Assembly (NCBI RefSeq): GCF_020283565.1
Contig: NC_060060.1
Coordinates: 38,688,001-38,752,000, forward strand
Length of the DNA stretch: 64,000 nt
Origin: Trifolium pratense
Taxonomy: Eukaryota; Streptophyta; Magnoliopsida; Fabales; Fabaceae
Direction: 5' to 3'
The notes under the pieces are model-generated. The model saw only the letters and a list, made by a program, of their open reading frames with translations, did not search any database and was not told the origin of the DNA. How positions within the stretch are numbered: the first letter of the stretch is position 1; each line of letters opens with the position of its first letter. The position numbers and the translations under genes were made by a program. Below are positions 12,385-22,199 of the stretch, in pieces.

Positions 12385-13512
12385 TATTAAGCATTAATCA
12401 TAGAAAGTTATTGTTTTAGGCTGCTGCTCATGCTGGTACCAGTAGAGAAAATGAGTCCGTGCTGCAACAGATATTGCTTGAACTTTAGCTGCTAAACAAG
12501 ACAATGGATGCTTTGATTAAATGTCTACCAAAAAATAGCAACGGTAAGAGTTTCTTCCCCTGCATAGGTATAAGAAGCTACCCTTTGTTCTGATAATGCT
12601 CCCACAATAAGAAGCCACAATCGATTTACCTGCCCCCTGTAACGAAGATTATGTTTTTGTTTAAACAGGGTAAATTGATGTACCCTTACAGTAAATCAAT
12701 GTACCCTCACAGTAAATCGTAATTATCGTAAATCGATGTACCCTTAGAGTAAATCGTAATTATCCTACCCGAATTTTAACAGGGTAAGGTAAATCGATTT
12801 ACCTGCCCCCTGTAAAGAAAATTCTGTTATTGTTTAAACAGGGTAAATTGATGTACCCTTCATAATTATCGTAATTATGCATATATTTTTTATGTATTAT
12901 AATGTGGACAAAAGATCTCAAAAACCTTTTTGAAGCTGCGATGGATAATTACGATGATGCACCTACTTTTACTGAGATTCAAGCAAATGATAACTATAAA
13001 GCTCTGGCTAAATATGAATATTTCGATGAGAGGTCTTTCGAGGTTAGTTTTCTTTTAATTTTAGTTTTTGTTAGTTTTCTTTTTTGTGTTATGCTTTTCT
13101 AATATTGGTGTTTTCTTTGCTTTCAATGTTGAATGATGAGAGTTATTTTAACCATTGAAATTACTTTGGATAATGGTTGATATCATCTTTAACTAGAAAA
13201 TGATTCGCAACTTGTTACATTGTCTTACAAACAACCTTATATTATTCGTTAGACTCTTCATAACATGCGGAAGAATTTCATGTATCATTTTTCTCAAATG
13301 TCATTTTAAAGTCACTCAAATTTTTAGATAAAAGTATTTTTGTGTTGATAAAATGGTCAACATTGATTTATCTACAAATAGCTTCACTTAATGGAATAAC
13401 TCGTCCAACTCTATATAGAATGATTTTAGTCTCAATATGTTAGGTTTACCAGGGTTTTTTATTTATCTTGTTTATGTTTGAATATTATTTTTTTTTTATC
13501 TCAACACTATTT
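12385..13512. other. Gene-poor stretch with local repeats and exon-like scraps
   Basis: Holds the exon-like remnant at about 12421-12489. A 72-bp direct duplication (12621-12691 and 12793-12864) contains CGATTTACCTGCCCCCTGTAA and GGGTAAATTGATGTACCCTT, with extra GTAAATCGATGTACCC copies between. A further open piece at 12902-13045 reads WTKDLKNLFEAAMDNYDDA before a GT donor. None could be assigned to a family. Confidence 0.4.
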
Positions 13513-13773
13513 TTCATTAATCAAAGTTTTATCCCATTAACAAAACTGAAAAATTCTTACACATTTATAATTAGTCTAATTGCTCCAAGTGGATGGTAGG
13601 ATTATACCCCTCAAATTAATCGATCATTGGCGGGATACTGAATTAAAATAAAAATAAAAAAATAAAAAATAAAACCTTTAGAAAATGTTACCAACATTTA
13701 ACATTTAACGGTTAACTTTGGCGGGATGAAAAATTTGCCTTGGTTAACTGTTCACAAACCATAGAAGACAAAC
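13513..13773 (+). promoter_or_regulatory. PPR gene upstream region (second copy of the direct repeat)
   Basis: Matches 8222-8491 in the same orientation. It ends about ten bases before the PPR ATG, so it likely includes the core promoter and leader of that gene. Confidence 0.6.
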
Positions 13774-13782
13774 AATCTGAGA

Positions 13783-15627
13783 ATGAGTAGCATCAGTTGT
13801 TGTTGTCTGGTACAACCACCACCACCACCACCGACGCCAATACTCCGTGCGGTGGAGAAATGTTCAACCATGACAGAACTAAAACAACACCACTCCCTCC
13901 TTATTCGCATTGGTCTCTCCACCGACAATCACGTCATGTCTCGCATCATCAACATCTGCTCCAAAAACAACCATTTCCACTACGCTCTCAAAGTTTTCAA
14001 CACCATTCCAAACCCAGACACTTTTCTCTATAACACCCTTTTCAAATCCCAATCAAAAACACCCTTTAATGCTCTTTTCTTCTATTCCCAAATGCTTCAA
14101 CAATCACTCATACCCAATTCTTTCACCTTCCCCGTTCTCATAAGGTGTTGTTCTCTTCATAAACAAGTAAAACAGATTCATGCACATGTTATCAAATTTG
14201 GATTTGGATCAGATGTTTTTGCTCTTAACAACTTGATTCATGTTTACTTTAGTTTTGGTTCTTTGGATGATGCTAGAAAGGTGTTCGATAAAATGCCTGA
14301 ACGAAGTTTTGTGTCTTGGACTACTGTTATTTCTGGGTACTCTCAATGTGGAGATGTGGATGAGGCTTTTCGTGTTTTTGAACTCATGGATTGTAAGAAC
14401 TCTGCTTCTTGGAATGCAATGATTGCGTGTTTTGTACAGAGTAATCGTTTTAAGGAGGCGTTTGATTTGTTTAATAGGATGAGGGCGGAGAAGGTGGAGT
14501 TGGATAAGTTTGTGGCTGCTAGTATGGTTTCTGCTTGTACGGGACTTGGAGCTTTGAAGCAAGGGAAGTGGATACATGGATATGTTGAGAGGAGTGGGAT
14601 TGAGTTGGACTCGAAGCTTGCTACGACTATTATTGACATGTATTGTAAGTGTGGCTGTTTGGAGAAGGCGTTTCAAGTGTTTAATGGGTTGCCTGAGAAA
14701 GGAGTTTCTTCGTGGAATTGTATGATTGGAGGGCTAGCGATGCACGGGAAAGGAGAGGATGCAATTCAGCTTTTTAGGGAGATGGAAAGAGAAATGGTTG
14801 TCCCTGATAGGATCACTTTTGTTAATGTCTTAACTGCGTGTGCTCATTCCGGATTGGTAGAGGAAGGGCGTTATTACTTTTGTTACATGACTGAGGTTCA
14901 TGGTGTTGAGCCGGCTAAGGAGCATTATGGTTGTATGGTTGATTTGCTTGCGCGGACTGGGAGGCTAGGTGAAGCGAAAAAGGTATTGGATGAGATGCCA
15001 ATGAGTCCTGATGCTAGTGTATTGGGTGCTCTTCTCGGAGCTTGTAAAATACATGGAAACCTTGAGTTAGGAGAGTGGGTTGGGAAGAGAGTGATTGAAC
15101 TAGAGCCTGGTAATAGTGGACGTTATGTAATGCTGGCCAATATATATGCCAGTAGTGGTAAATGGGAACAAGTTATTGGTGTGAGGAAATTGATGAATGA
15201 TCGGGGAGTGAAAAAGGAACCAGGGTTTTCCATGATTGAAATGGAGGGCAATGTTAATGAATTCGTTGCAGGTGGAAGGGATCATCCTCTAGCTAAAGCA
15301 ATATATGCCAAAGTTGATGAAATGTTGGAATCAATCAGGTTGGTTGGTTATGTTCCTGACACTGATGGTGTTTTGCATGATCTAGTTGAGGAGGAAAGGG
15401 AAAATCCATTGTTCTACCATAGTGAAAAACTTGCAACTGGTTATGGTTTATTAAAAAGTAAACGAGGAGAAACTCTTCGAATCACTAAGAATCTGAGGGT
15501 TTGTAAAGATTGCCACCAAGCATGTAAACTGATTTCAAAGGTTTATGACTGTGATATAATAATAAGAGACAGGAACCGTTTCCACCATTTTAGCAATGGA
15601 GAATGTTCTTGTAAAGACTATTGGTAA
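13783..15627 (+). CDS. Pentatricopeptide repeat protein, PLS-DYW class
   Basis: Intronless 614-residue PPR protein. Such proteins bind organelle RNA, and DYW-class members carry out or assist C-to-U editing in plastids or mitochondria. Tandem helix-turn-helix repeats run from about residue 45 to 430, with typical MPERSFVSWTTVISGY, NSASWNAMIACF and KGVSSWNCMIGGLAMHG blocks. E and E+ motifs follow (GNSGRYVMLANIYASSGKW). The DYW domain has the deaminase-like HSE at 546-548, the CKDCH zinc motif at about 574-578, and ends exactly in DYW. Termination directly after DYW indicates a full-length protein. The start is the first ATG, just after the duplicated promoter segment. Cys- and Pro-rich residues open the protein, and the targeting signal is uncertain. 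The editing target cannot be read here. Confidence 0.95.
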   Translation: MSSISCCCLVQPPPPPPTPILRAVEKCSTMTELKQHHSLLIRIGLSTDNHVMSRIINICSKNNHFHYALKVFNTIPNPDTFLYNTLFKSQSKTPFNALFFYSQMLQQSLIPNSFTFPVLIRCCSLHKQVKQIHAHVIKFGFGSDVFALNNLIHVYFSFGSLDDARKVFDKMPERSFVSWTTVISGYSQCGDVDEAFRVFELMDCKNSASWNAMIACFVQSNRFKEAFDLFNRMRAEKVELDKFVAASMVSACTGLGALKQGKWIHGYVERSGIELDSKLATTIIDMYCKCGCLEKAFQVFNGLPEKGVSSWNCMIGGLAMHGKGEDAIQLFREMEREMVVPDRITFVNVLTACAHSGLVEEGRYYFCYMTEVHGVEPAKEHYGCMVDLLARTGRLGEAKKVLDEMPMSPDASVLGALLGACKIHGNLELGEWVGKRVIELEPGNSGRYVMLANIYASSGKWEQVIGVRKLMNDRGVKKEPGFSMIEMEGNVNEFVAGGRDHPLAKAIYAKVDEMLESIRLVGYVPDTDGVLHDLVEEERENPLFYHSEKLATGYGLLKSKRGETLRITKNLRVCKDCHQACKLISKVYDCDIIIRDRNRFHHFSNGECSCKDYW

Positions 15628-15710
15628 TCAATAATATTAAGCTTAAAATGAAGTACTTTGTTTTATGGAAAAAATGATCCTAACACGTATGTACTTGTAC
15701 AGAAGGGGAA

Positions 15711-15972
15711 AAAATGTACTATGTACTAGTACAGATGAAAATGCCATGTTATGTATGCAGTCAAACAAATAATAACATGTATCTAGCAGTAGAAAAGTTC
15801 TCCATGATTGGTTCTTATATCCCTGCTAGTTGCAATGCATAATGCTTTCTTCGCTTTAGAAGAAGAAAATAGTTGATATAAAAATTATTAATTCTACTGC
15901 TAGATACATGTTATTATTTGTTTGACTACATACATAACATGACATTTTCATCTGTACAAGTACTCCGTACAT
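15711..15972. repeat. Inverted repeat just downstream of the PPR gene
   Basis: The left arm, about 15711-15794, and the right arm, about 15892-15972, are near-perfect reverse complements. They share GTCAAACAAATAATAACATG, ATGTATCTAGCAGTAGAA and the GTACAGATGAAAATG block. The loop is about 97 bp. Transcription through it would give a long hairpin. It may be a small foldback transposon or a duplicated 3' UTR segment. An extra partial copy (CGTATGTACTTGTACAGA) lies before the left arm and again at about 15988. Confidence 0.85.
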
Positions 15973-18485
15973 TTTTTTTTTTTTTCACGTATGTACTTGT
16001 ACAGATGTGAAAAATAGATTTCTAAATATTGGAGTGTGATCCTCAATCGACATGAGGCATAAGAATATAGATTTCTAAATAGAGACTAACTAACATCAAA
16101 ATTAGTATCGGCAAAAGAATCTTAGAAGGTGGAGACGATGACCAGCGTGAACGAACGAGTCCTTCATGCTCTTGCCAGGTAATTGCAGCACTTTATCCCA
16201 TTACTATGCCTATATCGTTTTCTCTTTTCTTAAAGTTTCTCTTTTCTAACTCTTCCTTTAAGTTGTGTGAGCTGTGAATAATGGTTGTCATTAGCTATTT
16301 GGAGTGATGTACTTGATAGTAATTTTCAGTTTTCAAAACTCTATCAATATACATGTTGTGCTTTCTATCTGCATTAATGTGAGATTTGCTTTCAATTCTT
16401 CATTCTGTAATGATGATTAGTGAAAAATATTGAGGATTAGAAGGCCAATCAGAGAATTATATGAGGATCAATACTATTTCAAAGTGTCTGATAATAATTT
16501 CATAGTTATTCAAATGCATAAGTTTCAATTATTATTATCTCAAGGAGTTGTTACCATTTATAGAATTGTTTTGAATATAATAGATTAATTTTTAGCTTAC
16601 TGACAGCTTATTTGGTGAACATCTACTATGTTGTTATGTATATTTTGTGTAACTTTGTTCCATCACGAGTCATCATATATAGGTATAGGAGAGGCTGAAT
16701 GAGCAGAATCTTTTGTGACTTTGCTCTCTAATCACCGGCAATTTTGCAGCTTTGACAGTTGTATATATGTTTTCTTTAGACTTTTTGTTGCTTTATACTG
16801 TAATTATCTGACCACCTCCCCACCTCAGGGTTGATTGTTGAGAATCTTAAAGCATGGTCTGATACATTCCAAATTCATTCATTTGTTCTCCTTATTGTTC
16901 ACACTCTTTTATTTTTGCAGCAATCTCCATCCAACATTTATGATATTGGCTTGATTTATGGTCAAAGAAGGATTTCATTGGCTCTGTTTTGTGCTGCGAA
17001 GATATACCAATGCTTCGTTTCTGATGTGAATTTTATTAAGTCACATGGGTAATGCATTTGCTGCTATAATGCTTATGATTATTCTATATTCAACATGCTT
17101 TTGCCAATTTTTGTTTGTTCTTTACTGTGTTTTCTATCTACATTGAACTGTTATGGTGCTTTTTTGTTTGTCAATTTGCAATAAGTTATGCATGTTGTCC
17201 CTTAAAGCTTGGTGCTTATCGGATTTGGAAATGGCTCATTCCAAAAAATATTTCTGACAGAACATGACACTATATGTTTTCCACTTGAAAATAATACTAT
17301 TGTTTTTTTAGATAATATGTTGAGACTTAGAAATGTTAAATGGAGTTTGGTGTTTAAGACAACTTGGCCTTTTCGCAAAAACTATTCATCTTTTAGAGAC
17401 CTGTTTATCTTTTAGTGCACTATAAATTTTGTTAATTGAAGCTCAAATATATTAACTTTTAGAGACCTACTTTCAAAGAAGTGGATGGTTTCTTTTATGA
17501 TGGTGTTGGCTGCATTTATCCAGGCTTATGCAATATCAAGAATGCATTGTTCTATGAAGATCCAGTTCCAATGGTTTATGCAGAGATCTAGAGCATAACT
17601 CAAGTGTCATGTTGTGAGGTTGCTTCAATTGTAAAAAATATTCAATTGCATTTTTAGTCATGCTGAGATGAAATCTAAAAATCAAATATTTTCCCTAAGA
17701 TATGAATTTTGTGCTTCTTGATATTTGTTACATTCTATGCAGCTGAAATATCGAATGAGTTGCTTATGTTGGATTAGTGTTTCATTGTGTACCCCTTTTT
17801 CTCTAACATCCTTTTTACTTTGATTCATCAATAATGCAGTCTCAATTTGCTTAACTGTATTGATGTTATTGCTGGAAGTAGTTCTGGAACCTTCAACAAA
17901 CCACCTTGAACATCACTTAAAGGATAGTTTTTGCTAGATTGGCTAACTTTTGCAAAACTTGAAAAATACATCGGATGAAGCATAAAATTAGAGAACAATT
18001 TTATTGTGGCGATTCTGTAACAAAGCTTCGCTAAAGTTTTTGTTTTTGACCCGTTCTATGTAAAAATATACATTTATGTAGTTGTTATTATATTTACAAT
18101 GTTTTTATGCTGCTTTTATGAAGTTTAGTTTGGGCCTGATGTTTGTAAGCAGATGAGGTGCAACTGTTGGAATTATAATTTGTTTTCAATTATATATGGA
18201 GTAACTATCAACACTGTTTAGGAATATTCTGGTTTAGTTGTATATTGGTGGTTTGATTATTCAATGCTGAAGCTGAGAATTTTACTCAAATCATGTTCAT
18301 GTTCATTTTCTGCCTTTGTTGTGTTGGTTGCGTGTGTATCTGTGTAACTATTCTTATTTTTTCCTAATCTTCGCACATTTGGGATTTGATTAGTGTTTTT
18401 AATCTACTTTGCTCTTTTTTTTTTTTGCTTATAAAAAAATAATATATACTTTGCTTTTTTAAAAAAATAACAATTTTTTTTTCTT
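15973..18485. other. Long stretch with exon-like pieces but no intact gene
   Basis: A possible first exon at 16139-16180 reads MTSVNERVLHALAR before a GTAATT donor. A piece at 16921-17048 after TTTTGCAG reads QSPSNIYDIGLIYGQRRI and continues to a GT. A third at about 17465-17591 ends in a stop. They do not join in one frame, and no family was recognised. This may be a decayed gene or a non-coding transcript. The rest is AT-rich and unremarkable. Confidence 0.3.
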
Positions 18486-18520
18486 TCACCATCAGTTTAA
18501 TCTGGTTCGGGGGTCAGTTG
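18486..18520 (-). mobile_element. SINE 3' tail fragment
   Basis: Poly-T then TTTCACCATCAGTTTAATCT and GGTTCGGGGGTCAGTT match the tail half of the fuller SINE copies at 21515-21642 and 40445-40606. The fragment breaks off after GTCAGTT and runs straight into PPR-derived sequence. Confidence 0.6.
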
Positions 18521-18663
18521 TGGAAATGTAGATGAGGCTTTTCGTGTTTTTGAACTCCTGGATTGTAATAATTCTGCTTCTTGGAATGCTATGATTGCGT
18601 GTTTTGTACAGAGTAATCGTTTTAAGGAGGCGTTTGATTTGTTTAATAGGATGAGGGTGGACA
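18514..18663 (+). pseudogene. Copied fragment of the PPR gene
   Basis: About 145 bp is nearly identical to 14341-14487 of the PPR gene 4 kb upstream, including GATGAGGCTTTTCGTGTTTT, GCTTCTTGGAATGC and AATCGTTTTAAGGAGGCGTT. Only a few substitutions differ, so the copy is fairly young. It encodes about one and a half PPR repeats with no start or stop. It is joined to the SINE tail on its left and ends abruptly at GGATGAGGG on its right. Confidence 0.9.
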
Positions 18664-19058
18664 AAATATGATGATGAGGGCTTTTCGTCATTTTGTCCCC
18701 TACGTGTACAACAAGACATGTGACTGTGCAAATATGATGATGTGGCTTGTACACGTGGACAAAATAATTTATATTTATTTTTGAAATTCCACGTCAGATA
18801 ATAATTTTTAAAAAAAAAAAAATCAATTTTTTTTCCTACAAACTTTTACCCAAAAAAAAAAAACGAATTTTCTTATTTTGCTCCAAAAAATAAAATTTAC
18901 TCCCGAATAAAATTTATTTCCAAAATAAAGATTTACAGTTTATTTCCACATTAAACACTAACCTATTTAGGCAACATAGAAAAACCCTACCCTAGCCCAT
19001 TACATATTAAAAAGGTGCCGCACCAATCCATGCTTCTCAATCTCAAATTTCTAGCACC
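18664..19058. promoter_or_regulatory. Upstream region of the F-box gene
   Basis: AT-rich, with poly-A/T runs and a short near-palindrome, ACATGTGACTGTGC near TTGTACACGTGGAC. It presumably contains the F-box promoter. No sharp promoter element was identified. Confidence 0.35.
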
Positions 19059-20401
19059 ATGAGTCCATCCTCCTTTTTTTGTATTCCAGTCTACCGTAGC
19101 TCCAATTACAAGGTATCAGTTTTAAAAATTGTTTGTTTGTTTTTTTATTTATTTTAATTAGGCTATGAGTTAGTCACACATTTACTTACTTACTTACTTA
19201 CTTTGTAGAATTGTTTGTTTACGAGACAACATAGACGAAGGCAAAATAAAGACATCATCAGTGACTTGAGCGATTGTCTTCTGATTCATATATTATCCTT
19301 TTTGAACGCTAAAGAGGCTGTTCAAACCTGTATTTTGTCCAAAAGATGGATTTTTCTCTGGAAGAGTCATCCCAATCTTACACTAAGTTCTTCACTCTTT
19401 AGGTTCCCGCCAAACTTGAATGAATTTCTGTCTCAGATTTTGTCTCTTCGCGACGTCTCAACCTCCATCCACACTCTCAATTTGAGCTATCAACATGACC
19501 TGGAGTTGAGCCTACTCCAAAGGATAATCCAATACGCTGTTTCACACAATGTTCAACACTTACTGCTCGATTACAGTTGTTACATTGAATATTTCCCATC
19601 TTGCTTCTTTTCATCTCACACTTTAACATCTCTTCATCTTTCTGCTCACAAAAGCTATATTTTTAGCATACATAAACCCAAATTTCCAAATTCTTTGAAT
19701 TGGCCAGCATTAACCACCTTGTATCTCAAGGGCTTTGCTTTTGCTCCAAGTCATTATGATTGTGTTTCTGTAGACCCCTTTTCCGGACTTAAAGTGTTGA
19801 ATACTTTGACCATTGACAATTGTATAGTTTTAGCTGCACAAAACCTTTGCATATCAAGTGTCAAGCTTGTCAATTTAAGTATACTTATGTGGCCCTTTAA
19901 GTGTTTCAATTTTGGAATCGAGCTATATACTCCAAGTCTTCATACCCTTACTTTAACCGGTCATTATACTCCAAATATTTTTGGGAGCAAGAGTGTTCTC
20001 TCTTCTATCAAACAAGTAAGTATTGATTTAAGTTCTTATCTCCCGGACCCAATTCTACTCAATTTGCTGGTTAAGCTTGCTAATATCGAATCATTGGCTT
20101 TCTATTCACATACTCTTGAGGTACATTATATTGTATCATTAATGCTGCTTTTTATATTGTATTTATAAATTTTATCAAAATATAAATTATATATTGCATT
20201 AAACTGATCGTCTTCCTGATTGCTTAGGTTCTTTCCTCGGTTCCTGATTTATTGAAGGCTGAGTTTCATTCCTTGCGTAACTTGAAGTCATTGAAAATGA
20301 CAATTCCCAGCTATCATTCATCTACTATAACTCCTTACATGAAGGTGGCCTTCTTGATTAAGAACTCACGCTCGGCAAAGGTTGAAATGATTAGTTTATA
20401 A
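19059..20401 (+). CDS. F-box/LRR-type protein
   Basis: Likely substrate adaptor of an SCF ubiquitin ligase. Three exons are proposed: 19059-19112, 19209-20120 and 20228-20401, joining in frame to 379 residues. The short first exon (ATG, 18 codons, GTATCA donor) is needed because the main open frame has no ATG before the F-box, only a TTG. The F-box is at about residues 33-75 (ISDLSDCLLIHILSFLNAKE then CILSKRW). Irregular leucine-rich repeats follow (TLTSLHLSAHK, LKVLNTLTIDNC, LVNLSILMW, PSLHTLTLTGHY). The last exon resembles the beginning of the region before an FBD domain (VLSSVPDLLKAEFHSLRNL) but stops before a full FBD, so the protein is short at the C-terminus. Its target is unknown. Confidence 0.85.
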
Positions 20402-20973
20402 AGGTGAAATGTACATTCAATTCAACAATATTTTAAAGATAGATTGATTTTTGCTTCAAAGAAAGAAGGGAAAAAAAAGATAGATTGATTTAGTAATTCT
20501 ATTTTTGCATCCGTATTTATTTGTATTTCCCACTCACTCTAGTTATAATAACTTTGGATCAATTCAATATTTTATGTGTTTGTTAAAAAGTTTATACAAA
20601 AAAACCAATAGTGATTTTTATTTGATCATGTGATTTGCTTAATCTATTACCCGTCCTCGAAGATTAAGGTTGTCGATGAAAAGTGGGAAGCGATTAATGG
20701 TACCACCCATGAAAATCTGTAAACAAGTCAGTTTTAAGTTGCTTTTGTTTTGGTGATGAGGTGTTTTATAGGTCTTGGGTTCGTTCCTATCTTTATCTTT
20801 ATTATTATTATAAATTATAAATAACACAGCAACTGCTTAACCAAACAGCATACAACATGTTAAAATAAAATAAAATAAACTCAGCTTTGATACCTATCCA
20901 CGCATTAAAATTAAATGATTTTTACAGCATTTTTTGTTGCTCAATGCTTCTTTGATTAAATGCACAATCATTA
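20402..20973. other. Intergenic, no gene seen
   Basis: AT-rich F-box 3' flank with poly-A runs. No open frame or repeat of note. Confidence 0.5.
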
Positions 20974-21322
20974 CTACCTCCGTCCATAAGACCTCATTTG
21001 ACTAAATGTATTATTCATATGTCTTCTCTCGGTGCCGGGTCTCGAACCGAGATCCTCTAGATTGAGGATTAACTCCTCAACCAAGTGACTTCTCGGGAGA
21101 CAGGCTATTATTCATATGTCTTGTTTTAACCGTATTTTTCTAAAAATATATAAATGAAAATATTATTCAAATAAGATCTTGTTTGATTTGTTTCCACGGG
21201 TATTTTCAAAATATTAAATTTTTATAATTTTTACTGATAGACAAAAAGATATTTGTGATCAAAATTTTACATTAGTGTACGTGCAATGATCAACTGGTTC
21301 TTAAATTTTTGGACGGATGAAG
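20974..21322. mobile_element. Stowaway-like MITE carrying an internal insertion
   Basis: The ends are CTACCTCCGTCC and, as complement of the right end, CTTCATCCGTCC. TA dinucleotides flank both sides (20972-20973 and 21323-21324), typical of Tc1/mariner-related MITEs. It has been split by an 80-bp insert with its own target duplication. Confidence 0.75.
21026..21105 (-). mobile_element. tRNA-like short retroposed insert
   Basis: An 80-bp insert between two copies of the 17-bp sequence TATTATTCATATGTCTT (21009-21025 and 21106-21122). On the minus strand it contains GGTTCGAGACCC, a good pol III B box, and ACTTGGTTGAGGAGTT in the A-box region. It folds partly like a tRNA (CCTC/GAGG and CTCGG/CCGAG pairs). 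There is no poly-A tail. The long target duplication indicates LINE-type insertion of a tRNA-like RNA. Confidence 0.6.
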
Positions 21323-21514
21323 TAGTTTATAAAAAGAAAAAAATATATAGAAAACTTGCTAAAGAAGCTCTTGCTAAAAATAGAAAAATTGGTTGCACCT
21401 TTCTTTAATTAAGATCTGCATCGTAAATCACAATGTTCGGCCTAACAATTTTTGACTTTTTTTATTAATTTTGAGTTAAAATTTGTCGACCCATGTTGCC
21501 TTTTTTTTTTACCT

Positions 21515-21642
21515 TCACCACCAGTTGAATCTGGTTCGAGGTCAGTTCTGGCATCAAGTAGTTTCAGCCCCCTCCCGATCATAGTTGCGGGAAATCGAAC
21601 CGCGGTCCTCCCTACCAAGTTCAGCGCCAATCACTATTAGGT
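21515..21642 (-). mobile_element. tRNA-derived SINE
   Basis: Read on the minus strand: GAACTTGGTAGGGAGGACCG, then the B box CGGTTCGATTTCCCG, a body with GGGGGCTGAAACTACTTGAT, the tail CCAGATTCAACTGGTGGTG and an A-run. A second copy of the same family is at 40445-40606, and a tail fragment at 18486-18520. Confidence 0.75.
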
Positions 21643-22199
21643 TATATGCCTTAATTTAACAATTTAATACTATTATTAATAATATTTGCTTTTTGCCAAA
21701 AAGAAAATATAATATTTTCTTATAATAATTTTTTTTGACTTAATTTTTTTTGACTTAATTTTCTTATAATTATCGTTCTGCTGTTTTGTTAAGAAATTAA
21801 TTAAAGAAAGAAAAAATATCTTTACCAAAAAAAAAAAAAAAGAAAGAAAAAATATAAATAAAATAAATAAATACGAAATCTCTCTCTCTCTCTGACACAC
21901 ACACATCTCACAGCACACAGGTCCCAACTTCTTCGTTCCGTTGTATTGTGTCTTGCTGTATTGTGTTGTCTCTCTGTTCTTTTTCCCTTTTCATTCTCTC
22001 ACTATCACGCAATCCAATTTTCAAATTATCCATCTTTTACAAATTCATTCTGCATTTTCCATTCATTTCTTCCTAAATCAACATCACTAAATGCTTCTTC
22101 ATCATCATCATCATCCTCTTTCATCAACAACTTAGGGTTTCTCTCCGATATTCAATTTTCTTGCCGAGATTTTGAGGTTAAACTCAATCTCCGGCGTCC
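21643..22199 (+). promoter_or_regulatory. Promoter and 5' UTR of the NPSN13-type gene
   Basis: A (CT)n tract with a CACACA run at about 21881-21905, then a C/T-rich leader with (ATC)n, TCATCATCATCATCATCC, before the ATG. The 89-codon open frame across this leader is not conserved-looking and is in another frame from the start codon. Confidence 0.5.

Noticed and set aside
12621..12864. CRISPR-like spaced repeats
   Set aside because: Plant nuclear DNA; irregular spacing and only two long copies, so a local duplication.
21026..21105. A functional tRNA gene
   Set aside because: The acceptor stem is not convincing, no clear anticodon loop was found and it lies between target duplications, so it is a retroposed relative.
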